Of a stretch of DNA of 64,000 nt, positions 50,654 to 59,100 are shown piece after piece. The translations under genes and the position numbers were made by a program. This DNA is from Brachybacterium fresconis (GTDB lineage Bacteria; Actinomycetota; Actinomycetes; Actinomycetales; Dermabacteraceae). The DNA lies in the NCBI RefSeq assembly GCF_017876515.1, contig NZ_JAGIOC010000001.1:2914001-2978000 (forward strand). The letters run 5' to 3'. Under the pieces are notes generated by a model, which was not told where the DNA came from, did no database searches, and saw only the letters and a program-made list of their open reading frames with translations. How positions within the stretch are numbered: the first letter of the stretch is position 1; the number at the start of each line of letters is the position of its first letter.

Positions 50654-51635
50654 GGGGGACCTCCTGGAGGAGAGTGGCGATCTCGGGACCGGGTACATCG
50701 TGTCGTAGAGGGCTGACATCGACGCGGTAGGCGACGTCCTGGCCGATCAGACCCGCGTTCGGGACGACGGTGTCGACGCGACGCCGGGTGATCGCCGGGA
50801 ACTGGTCGTCGATCGGGTAGCTCCGGGGTGCCGTCCGTTGCACGTATCGCTTCGTGTAGAGCTCGGCGTCGGCCTCTCTCCAGCCCACTGCCTCGAGTGC
50901 GCGCTCCACGTCCGCACCGTGAGCTCCGGCTGCTTCGACGGTACGGCGTGCCAGGAGGGTCAAGGACTCACCGGTGCCGCGGCCGGCAGGCGTGAACTGC
51001 ATGGAGATCAGCCAGAGTGCGCGCCCGTAGGTCGGCTCGAGTTGGTCGAGTCCGTGTACGACGTGCTTCCTCTCCTCGGAGAGGGTGGTCTTCACCTCGA
51101 GGTCGTAGGCCTCGAGCGAGAAGTCGTGTTCCTCGGCCTCCGGTCCGAGCCAGGCCTCGATCGCGTGCTCGATACCGAGCGTGGAGAAGAGATGCAGGAG
51201 CACGGTGAGCTCACCGATGAGTCCCGTTTCCTGTGAGGGGGAGAGACGTCGTCGGGCCCGCAGCAGGTTCCGGAACTGCTCGACCGCTGCGGTCAGGGCG
51301 TGCGTGTAGGAGTCGCCGGTGTCGGTCTGCCGAACGACGGCGTATGCCAGGGCGTACGCGGCGTCCGGGGCGTCTTCCGTCGAGACAGTCAGGACGTAGC
51401 GCGCGGGGTCCTCGGACTCGTCGAGTTCGATGCTGACGTTCTCGAGGTCCTTGGAGTCCTCGAAGGTGCCGTCCGCTGGGGAGGCCAGGACGATCTCGCG
51501 TCGGCGGGGGTCGATCGTGAGGAGATGGTCACCATTCACGCCGTGCGGCAGGAGGGAGGTCTCGTCGATGGAGAGGTAGTCATCCAACGCCTCGGGGGAG
51601 AGGGACGTCGTCTGGCCTCGGACGGGCTCTGTCAT
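50646..51635 (-). CDS. PD-(D/E)XK nuclease-like protein
   Basis: 329-aa protein of the PD-(D/E)XK superfamily found beside Z1 and MutL-type genes. The nuclease core is complete by eye: Glu142 in GLIGELTVL, Asp171 in EEHDFSLEAYD, Glu180-x-Lys182 in DLEVKTT. It probably supplies the DNA cleavage activity of the system. ATG 51635 is chosen because GTGGAG lies six bases upstream; a GTG at 51668 overlapping the previous stop (GTGA) is a possible alternative that adds VNDNYDEVEFP. It overlaps the Z1 start by eight bases. Confidence 0.85.
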   Translation of the reverse strand: MTEPVRGQTTSLSPEALDDYLSIDETSLLPHGVNGDHLLTIDPRRREIVLASPADGTFEDSKDLENVSIELDESEDPARYVLTVSTEDAPDAAYALAYAVVRQTDTGDSYTHALTAAVEQFRNLLRARRRLSPSQETGLIGELTVLLHLFSTLGIEHAIEAWLGPEAEEHDFSLEAYDLEVKTTLSEERKHVVHGLDQLEPTYGRALWLISMQFTPAGRGTGESLTLLARRTVEAAGAHGADVERALEAVGWREADAELYTKRYVQRTAPRSYPIDDQFPAITRRRVDTVVPNAGLIGQDVAYRVDVSPLRHDVPGPEIATLLQEVPLD

Positions 51636-51664
51636 CGGGAACTCCACTTCGTCGTAGTTGTCGT

Positions 51665-53194
51665 TCACTTCTTCTTGAACTTCCGGCGTCGACGCTGCTC
51701 CTCGGCCTCTGCGGCCAACCACAATGACTCCTGCATCGTCTCCATACGCAGCTTCTGCGCGACACCTACGTACTGTCCGGAGAAGAAGTCGGCGGTCAGG
51801 AGATACACCAGCGTCCGCGTGAGCGGGCCGCTCTTCCCGTCGGCGACGGGCTCCCCGCTCACCAGTTCATGGAATCGTTTATTGATCGTCAGGATCTGCG
51901 CATCCCGATCGACCTCGAAGAACCTTCGACCGGTGATGCGTCCCCACTGCACCGTGAACTCCTCCGCGTCTTCACGAAGGTGCCCGCGCTCCTCGAGGTT
52001 CCGGCGGACCTCGGTGGGGATCCCCGATGCCGGTGTGAAGTCAAGGGGACGCCGGCTCCGGCTCCGAGACGCCCGATCCTGCTGCCTCGCGGCGGTCTGG
52101 AAGTCGCGGAACACCGTGCCGTCGGGGGCCGTGGCGCTGTGGAGGGCGTTCCGGAGTGTGGAGTCGAACTCGACGCCGGACTTTTCCGGGTTGATGCGTG
52201 CGTGGTTTTCGACGTCGTCGATGTCCAGACGGATACGAGCGAAGCGAAGGTCCTCCGAAGGAACGAGCACCCCGTTCCAGCCGCCGACCTGGAGGAGGCG
52301 ATCCCGGCGGTAGACGAAGAATCCCTGTCGCCCCTCTTCACCCCCCATGTCGAGCCGGTAGTTGGGGCTGGTCCGGTCCACGTAGGGAACGACGTGCGCG
52401 CTGAAGGAGAACTTGGCGTCGGGGAGCGAACTGTGGAAATCCTTGGGGTACTCGCTGGCCGGGTCCTCCGAGTAGGTGAACGGGTCCAGCGGCTCTACCG
52501 GGAACTCCATGCCGATCTCGCCGAAATCTTCGTCGTAGGTGTCTACGACCACCGATGGGACACCATCGCCCAGGAGCCGGTGGTGACGGGTCCCGAGGCT
52601 GGCGGCGACGTTCCGGAGAGTGGCATCGAGCCAACTGTTCTGCGCGTTCTGGTCCGGGTCCTGGGGAAAGGCGCGTACGTCGTTCCATTCGATCACCGTT
52701 CCGTGGTGCAGCGGCTCGGAGAGGGAGATTGCGTCGAGGTGGTTGATGACGGAGTCCGCCGAGTAGTCGGACACCCGGGGAGAACCTCCTTGCGACGGGG
52801 AATGTCGCATCTTTCGCCCCACGGGCGTGGCCCCGTCCTTGTGGGAGAAGACGAGGAGGGCGTCGGCCTGGCTGAGCGAGGCGGCCTTGAAGCCGACACC
52901 GAAGTGACCGAGTTCCTTGAGACCGTAGTCGCGGGTCGCCCCCATGACCATCGCCTCGTCGACTTCTTCAGCCGACATACCGGGGCCGTCGTCGATGATC
53001 TGCAGAGCCGTCGCGGCGCCGCCGCGCAGTAAGAATCTGATCCGGATCAGGCGCGCGCCGACGGAGACGGAGTTGTCAACGATATCGGCGATCGCACTCT
53101 GCAGGGAGTGATGCGCACCGATGTACCGGGCTAGGGACGGGTCCGGAGGGACGTCCCTCTCCTTCGTGATCCAGAGTTCCGTGTCGTCGGTCAT
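51665..53194 (-). CDS. GHKL (MutL/Hsp90-type) ATPase, MORC-like
   Basis: 509-aa ATPase. The GHKL motifs are intact: IADIVDNSV with Asn41 (magnesium), IIDDGPGM with Asp68-69, and GHFGVGFK (residues 96-103) as the ATP lid. ATP-driven dimerisation like a clamp is expected. It is related to the MutL/MORC families that accompany Dcm and Vsr in restriction islands, and here it would couple recognition to the Z1 and nuclease partners. ATG 53194 follows GGGAGAGA. The basic tail (EQRRRRKFKKK) may contact DNA. It is the first gene of a three-gene overlapped unit. Confidence 0.88.
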   Translation of the reverse strand: MTDDTELWITKERDVPPDPSLARYIGAHHSLQSAIADIVDNSVSVGARLIRIRFLLRGGAATALQIIDDGPGMSAEEVDEAMVMGATRDYGLKELGHFGVGFKAASLSQADALLVFSHKDGATPVGRKMRHSPSQGGSPRVSDYSADSVINHLDAISLSEPLHHGTVIEWNDVRAFPQDPDQNAQNSWLDATLRNVAASLGTRHHRLLGDGVPSVVVDTYDEDFGEIGMEFPVEPLDPFTYSEDPASEYPKDFHSSLPDAKFSFSAHVVPYVDRTSPNYRLDMGGEEGRQGFFVYRRDRLLQVGGWNGVLVPSEDLRFARIRLDIDDVENHARINPEKSGVEFDSTLRNALHSATAPDGTVFRDFQTAARQQDRASRSRSRRPLDFTPASGIPTEVRRNLEERGHLREDAEEFTVQWGRITGRRFFEVDRDAQILTINKRFHELVSGEPVADGKSGPLTRTLVYLLTADFFSGQYVGVAQKLRMETMQESLWLAAEAEEQRRRRKFKKK

Positions 53195-53413
53195 GAACTG
53201 TCTCTCCCATGCTCTGAGTGGCTGTCTTCGGCACCGAGCGTCCGGTCGTTGTCCGAGACGACGCGGGAGACGGAGTCGTCGAATCCGTCGCCATGCTCGG
53301 CGAGTCTCATTACCGAGACGGTCGTCCGGGCAGGATTTTCTGAGGCTATCGCTTGGTGCTGACTCGCGACGACCGGTCTCGGCCGTCGCCCGGGGCAAGG
53401 AACCGGTGGCTTA

Positions 53414-54463
53414 TCAACTGAGCTCGTAGCGGTACTGCACCGGGACCAAGGACGAGATCGAGGGTTGCCAGCCTCTACGGGCGTCGAGATCTCCGTCGGA
53501 CGTGATCATCTCGGTACCTTCACGCCAGCAAGGGATGTCGTGTACAAGAACCAAGTCCGTCGGAGCCCGGTAGATGTCGTCGACCGCGGCCGATGACAGA
53601 TCGACGGCTCGCACGCGTTCGGTGCTGCCTCGCACGATCACCTGGCGGTCCGCTCCGCCGCGCGCGGGTGACAGAAGGAGGTCGAACGACCTTGAGGGAC
53701 CCACGTCGGTGACGAGCGACCCGTCGGCCTCCAGGTGAGCTTTCACCTGTCGCAGCGCTCGGAGCTCCACGGCGTGCCGGAAGGTAGCGTCGCCCAGGTC
53801 TCCTGCCTCACGGGCCCTCCGGCGGTCCAGGCGGGTCTCGACGGCCGCCTTACCGGCTCGCTCCGCGGTCAGGACGAACTCGTTGTGGGCGTCAGAGAGG
53901 TTGGCGGTCGGGAGCAACTCGGGGAGGTGTTCGAAGAGCGCTGCAGGGAACTTCGACAGGTACGCGCCTTGGTGGACACGGATCTCCCTTCCCTGCCCGT
54001 ACGGGTCGAAAGGGAAGAGGAGCGATTGCTTCCAGGTGTGCCGTCGGTCACGAACCCTCTTGGTAAGGGACGACTTGAGATCGAAGATCTTCTTGCGACG
54101 CTCGTGGAGCATCGTGCGGGTTAGCGGTTCCGGGATCTCGGTGAAGTCACGGAGTAGAGCGGCGCGGCCAGGGAGAGGGTCTGCGACTTCGTACTCGACC
54201 GCCTCGGTGGGGAACGGGAGACCGTTCACGATCGAGTACCCGACGAAGCCCTGGACCGCATGGTGAGGCCCTGTCGCCCAGTGGAGGACGACGTCGCCGT
54301 CGCGCACCATGTCCACTGTGGCGTGGAACGGCATGTCGGTCCCGTCCCGGCCACGGTCGTACGGAGCGAGGAGCCGGGTGCCGAATTCCGGGCGTGCGAT
54401 GGCCTCCATCCAGAAGCGCTCTTCGGGATCGTCCTCCCACCAGTACGACTTCTGTGCGCTCAT
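53414..54463 (-). CDS. Island protein with DUF3883-like C-terminus, catalytic Lys missing
   Basis: 349-aa protein not recognised as a whole. The N-terminal 100 residues (YWWEDDPEERFWMEAI, DGDVVLHWATG, VQGFVGYS) look like an EVE/PUA-type modified-base reader. Residues about 190-330 resemble DUF3883, a restriction-endonuclease-like domain (helix HNEFVLTAERAGK, then FDLLLSPARGG and VHDIPCW), but the usual VEVKGT strand reads VIVRGS, so the Glu and Lys expected in an active nuclease are gone. It may be an inactive adaptor or a reader for modified cytosine. Both domain calls are inference. It lies 23 bases after dcm. Confidence 0.6.
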   Translation of the reverse strand: MSAQKSYWWEDDPEERFWMEAIARPEFGTRLLAPYDRGRDGTDMPFHATVDMVRDGDVVLHWATGPHHAVQGFVGYSIVNGLPFPTEAVEYEVADPLPGRAALLRDFTEIPEPLTRTMLHERRKKIFDLKSSLTKRVRDRRHTWKQSLLFPFDPYGQGREIRVHQGAYLSKFPAALFEHLPELLPTANLSDAHNEFVLTAERAGKAAVETRLDRRRAREAGDLGDATFRHAVELRALRQVKAHLEADGSLVTDVGPSRSFDLLLSPARGGADRQVIVRGSTERVRAVDLSSAAVDDIYRAPTDLVLVHDIPCWREGTEMITSDGDLDARRGWQPSISSLVPVQYRYELS

Positions 54464-54486
54464 CGGTTCTCCCGAGTGGTCGTCGG

Positions 54487-55593
54487 TCAGTCGAAGAAGG
54501 GCTCGAGATGCTTACCGATTGCTGTGCCGAGCGGGATCGGGACGGCGTTCCCGATCTGCTTGACGATCTCGGTCATCGGCCCCACGAACTTGTACCCCGC
54601 TGGGAAGCCCTGGAGCCGCGCCCCCTCCCACGCGGTGATCGCACGATCCGCGGTCGGATGGAGATAGCGACCCTTCTCGGGCTTGGTGAACTCGGTACGG
54701 ATCGTCACGGAGGGCTTGTCCCACCGGAGCCGGCCCATCACGTCACCGCTGCCGGAAGTGTGCTTTTTCCACGCCTCGCACTTCAGGTCTTCGGGCAGGT
54801 TCATGCGATTGCCGCCCTCGGGGATCTCCGCGAACCGGTCCAGGGAGAGCTGGGAGTAGTTCCGTCGCACGTGTAGCTCCTTGGCGAGGAACGGTCCCGG
54901 AGTCCGCTTCCCGTTCACGTCGGTGAAGACGTCTCCCGGGAGCTCGGCGAGGGCACCGGGGAGGGCCCCGATCGCCGACTCCACATCCTTCCAGCCCACG
55001 GGTTCGGGATGAGACTTCGCCGGAAAGCCGGGATCGGTCTGGTCACGTCGGTGACCGATGACGATGACCCGCTTCCGTACCTGCGGTGCTCCGTACTCGG
55101 CGGCGTTCAGGACATGATGCTCGATCTCGTAGTTCTCGAGCTCCCCGTCCGGCTCGGTCATCCGCTGGAGCAGCGGGAACTGCGGCGACGTGAGGAACTG
55201 AGGGACGTTCTCGAGGACGAAATAGCGCGGCCTCGCCCGCTGCACCACCTCGGCATACGTGCGCCAGAGCTCGTTGCGGGCGTCGTCTGCGCGCTGCTTG
55301 CCGAGCGTCGAGAACCCCTGGCACGGGGGGCCACCGATCACGAGATCGGCGGCTGGTACCTCCTCGTCGCGGAGCCAATCCTGGATCGGTCCACAGTAGA
55401 CGTCGGCGTCATGGTTCAGGCGGTAACCTGCTGCAGCACGAGGCTCCATCTCGACGGCCTTCAGCACCTTGTACCGGTCGCTCGCCCGATGGAACCCCTC
55501 GCTGAGTCCACCGACGCCGGCGAAGAGGTCGATGATGGTGATGGCATCGCCTCGCACCGAGGTGTCCGGGGAAGAGGTGAGTGACGAGGTCAT
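54487..55593 (-). CDS. DNA (cytosine-5) methyltransferase
   Basis: 368-aa C5-cytosine methyltransferase with a full motif set: DLFAGVGGLSEGF (residues 22-34), GGPPCQGFS with catalytic Cys91, ENVP (128-131), QVRKRVIVIG (about 172), and QIGNAVP (346-352). It transfers methyl from S-adenosylmethionine to a cytosine in a specific DNA sequence. The target-recognition region (about 200-300) is short. Companions Vsr and the GHKL/Z1/nuclease set mark it as the modification arm of a restriction system rather than a solitary enzyme. Target sequence unknown. Its ATG overlaps the vsr ATG on the other strand (CATG, 55591-55594). Confidence 0.95.
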   Translation of the reverse strand: MTSSLTSSPDTSVRGDAITIIDLFAGVGGLSEGFHRASDRYKVLKAVEMEPRAAAGYRLNHDADVYCGPIQDWLRDEEVPAADLVIGGPPCQGFSTLGKQRADDARNELWRTYAEVVQRARPRYFVLENVPQFLTSPQFPLLQRMTEPDGELENYEIEHHVLNAAEYGAPQVRKRVIVIGHRRDQTDPGFPAKSHPEPVGWKDVESAIGALPGALAELPGDVFTDVNGKRTPGPFLAKELHVRRNYSQLSLDRFAEIPEGGNRMNLPEDLKCEAWKKHTSGSGDVMGRLRWDKPSVTIRTEFTKPEKGRYLHPTADRAITAWEGARLQGFPAGYKFVGPMTEIVKQIGNAVPIPLGTAIGKHLEPFFD

Positions 55594-56140
55594 GTCAACA
55601 GATCCTAGCCGGCGGGAGGGTCAGCTGAGCGCAGACTCGCTGACCGAGAATGAGCGTCCGACCTCGTCCCTTTCTTCCGAGGAGCCGGTCGAGGAGACGG
55701 TCCGAGCACGGATGGCCGTCCAGCGCCGGCGAGACACGGCTCCGGAACTCGCGCTGCGCCGTTCGCTCCATCGTGCAGGACTCCGTTTCCGAGTCGATCA
55801 CCCTCTGCCGGGGATCCCCAGGCGACGAGCCGACGTGGTGTTCACGCGGGTGAATCTTGCGGTGTTCGTCGACGGGTGCTTCTGGCACGACTGCCCCGAG
55901 CACGGGACCAGGCCGAAGTCCCGGGCTGCGTGGTGGGAGGAGAAGCTCCGTCGGAATGTCGAACGCGATCATGACACCGACACACGGCTCGGCGAGGCGG
56001 GATGGACGGTCCTCCGATTCTGGGAACACGAGGACATGGCGCAGGCTGCGATCGAGGTGCTACGCACGTACCGATTCCTTCGCGTCACCGGGCAGCGCCG
56101 GCGGGGACCTTCTTCGACCACAGGTGGTCGAAGTGGGTGA
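55592..56140 (+). CDS. vsr: Vsr-type very short patch repair endonuclease
   Basis: 182-aa nuclease that nicks beside T:G mismatches produced when 5-methylcytosine deaminates. Family motifs are clear: DTAPELALRRSLHRAGLRFRVD, catalytic Asp81 in RRADVVF, FVDGCFWHDCP (zinc/catalytic His99), WWEEKLRRNVERD and FWEHED. It is divergent from dcm with overlapping start codons and converges on the helicase gene, whose stop it overlaps by 56 bases on the opposite strand. The first 35 residues lie upstream of the conserved domain. Confidence 0.92.
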   Translation: MSTDPSRREGQLSADSLTENERPTSSLSSEEPVEETVRARMAVQRRRDTAPELALRRSLHRAGLRFRVDHPLPGIPRRRADVVFTRVNLAVFVDGCFWHDCPEHGTRPKSRAAWWEEKLRRNVERDHDTDTRLGEAGWTVLRFWEHEDMAQAAIEVLRTYRFLRVTGQRRRGPSSTTGGRSG

Positions 56141-59100
56141 ACGCCAGCTTCGTCCCGAAGTTATCGGCGTTGTCCTGGACGTTCACGATGTCCACGCGCT
56201 CGGTCCCCCCATTCTGGGGCCCTCGCAGCCCGCGCCCGATCATCTGCAGGTAACGGTTCGGGACGAAGGTGGGACGGCACACGTACACCGCGGAGACGTC
56301 GGGGACGTCGAAGCCCTGCGAGAGGACGTTGAAGTTCGTGAGGACCTTCAGGTCTCCTCTTCTGAAGCGTTCGACCGCTGCGCGGCGGGCCCCCGGGGAC
56401 ATGTCAGCGTGGACCGCTACCGACTCGATCCCCTCGTACGAGAACACGGCCGCGAGTGCGTGGGCATGCTGGACCGAGGCGGCGAAGAGCAGCGTTCGCT
56501 GGTCCTCCCCCCGGGACAGGATCGAGCGGATGATCTGGTTGTTGCGCTCGGTGGAGCGGGCGACTGCAGCGAGATCGAGCTGGGCCTCACTCATCCGAGT
56601 GAGGGGTGAGGAGATCTCCTCGTCCACCTCCTGCGCAGCACGCGTCTTGGGGAGGGCGATGCCGTCGAGTATGTGGTGGTCCACCTGGGACAGGTATCCG
56701 TTGGCCTGGAGGTACTGGGTCGCGTCATCGGGCCCGAACTGCGAGGGTGTCAGGAGGTTCCGGTCGAAGATCTCGACGAGGCTCTCCGTGCTCCGTTCGT
56801 CCGTCCCCCGGTAGGGGGTCGCGGAGAGACCGAGGACGGGGGTACGGGCAGTCCCTCTCCTCTTGAAACGCGAGAGCATCTGCTTCGTGGTGCGGGCCTC
56901 GGCGCCGTGGGCTTCGTCGATGATCACGATTCCCGGACGTTGGAACCAGCCATCCTTGGCCTTCGTGGACTCGAACATCCTCGCCGCGGTCGCCGGCGTG
57001 GACACGATGACATGGAGTCCTGCGTCCTGAGTGACGACCTCGCGAGGGTTACCGTCCCAGAACCGGCTCACCACCATGTCGGTGTTCTCGCTCCCGTGCG
57101 CCCGCCAGACGGCCATCCAGGTGCCGACTGCCTGCTCGCACAGCTCCTTGGTCTGGGCGATCCACATCACGTGGCCCTTCAGTGGCTCCTCCGACCCCGC
57201 GACGTGACGTACCACGGACTCGACTGCGACGCGTGTCTTGCCGGCGCCCGTGGGCAGCTGCACCATTGCACGGCGATCGTCCTGACCGGAGAGCACGTCC
57301 CGGATCAGGCCACTGACGTCCTCCTGGAAGGGGTGTAGCGGCTTGAGCCGAACCGGCCCTGTCACGACCTCCTGGGCGGGAAGGCGCACGTACCGCTCGC
57401 CCGCGAACTCGGGATCGATCCCGAGTTGCTCCACGAAATCCTTCGCGTCCCTACTTCCGCTGAACCGTGTCGGTCCCGCGGCGTCCCCACGCTCCTGGAG
57501 CGACTTGCTCAATTGACGGACGACGTCCGCGCCGTACATTGCCTTGGCGACCTCGAAGAGTTCCTTGGCGGAGAGCTCCCGGCTGAGGTACTCCTCGACC
57601 ATCGCTCGGGTCTGTTGGGGGACGACGGCGTTGATGGAGTCCGCTCCGAAGTAGGCGAGGAGCTTCTCCCACTCGTTCTGCTTCGCGGACGCTTCCTTGA
57701 GGCGGGCGTCTTCGAGGGCCTTGCGCATGAGTAGGCGGGCGTCCTCCACCGACCTGCTCGAGTCCACGGCGCGGAGGGCGTACTGGAGGACATTGCTCTT
57801 GAGCTCACGGTCGACGACCAGCAGCTCCTGCGCGCGGAGGAACCGCGCCTTCTTCGAGACGTCCTCAACCACGACGTCGTCGAAGTCGTTGGTCGTCCGC
57901 AGAAGAACCGAGTCCGCCAGGGCGACACGGAGCCGCTTGAGCCTCGGGTCGACGACACCGATGTGCGGGTGCAGCTCGGCCATGTGGACCGGGGAGTCGT
58001 AGCTGTCCTCGGGGAGGTACGAGTCGAAGGCGATGTCGACCACGTCCAGGGACCACTTCTCACCAAGAGCGCGAGCGAGCGCTTCGTCGTCCACCTGGAT
58101 GACGCCGACGTCCTGGTGGGTGAGTAGATGGTCCGTCGTCGCCTTTCTGGAGGTCACCACACAGAACTCACTCTCCACGAAGCGTCGCTCGTCCTTGTCG
58201 AGTGCGCGGAGGCGAGCCGGGCGCCGAGCGCCCTGCGTCGCGGCGTGTGCGTACAAGCGATGCACGGAGGTCAGGTTCCGCATCGCGTCGACGACGGTGC
58301 CGAACAGGAAGTCCCACGCCTTCGCGGTGACCATTGGAGTGAGTACCGGCCGCGCGAAATGGCCGAGATCATGAGGAATGGGCAGGAACTCCCGCGGGAA
58401 GGACGACGCGACCTCTTGCCCGCTCGTGCAGTGCTCGACCGGGAGGGCGCCCAGCGGGGTCTCCGCAACCCCGTACTCGAGAACCCACCACGCATCGGGC
58501 GATAGCACACGTGTGTCCCACGTCCTGTAAGAGGCCGTCGTGCGCAAACTGGCTTCCGACCCTTGCCGCTCGACGAGCAGCTTGACGATCCGCTCCCTGG
58601 TGCGGGTGGAGGCGTGCGCCAGGTCCAGCAGTCCTGGCGTGAGAGTCGTGGGGGAGAGGTCAATATCTCCGGCGCTGATCTGGTAGCCGAGGCCGCGCGC
58701 ATCGGTGAGCGCGGTGCGTTTCACCGAGTCCCTCCAGGCCCTTTCGAGGCTTGGGTCGTGAGCTAGCGGAGCGGTGTCGGGCAGGTTCTGGCGAACGCCC
58801 CACCGTGCGAGCAGTCCGAGGTCCGGGCCGTGGAACGCGTCGTCCAGCAGGAGGCTCGGATCGGTTCCTCGGGAGCTCGGGACGAAGACGGACCCGATAC
58901 GCCACGCACTCGTGACCGGCTTCCACGCACCGTCGAGCATCTTCACGAACACCTTGCCCGGATCCGGGAAGCTCTGCGATAGCAGCGCCTCGACCGACCG
59001 TCGGTCCCGCAGCTGGTGGGCGGTCTCCCACAGGTTCTTGAACGCCTGGGCGTTAGGGGACTGCACCGCAGCCCTGATGACCCGGCGGAGCCGGCCCTCG

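Noticed and set aside
54487-55593. Methyltransferase as a solitary Dcm or prophage gene
   Set aside because: It is embedded with Vsr, GHKL, Z1 and a PD-(D/E)XK nuclease, and no phage structural gene is present.
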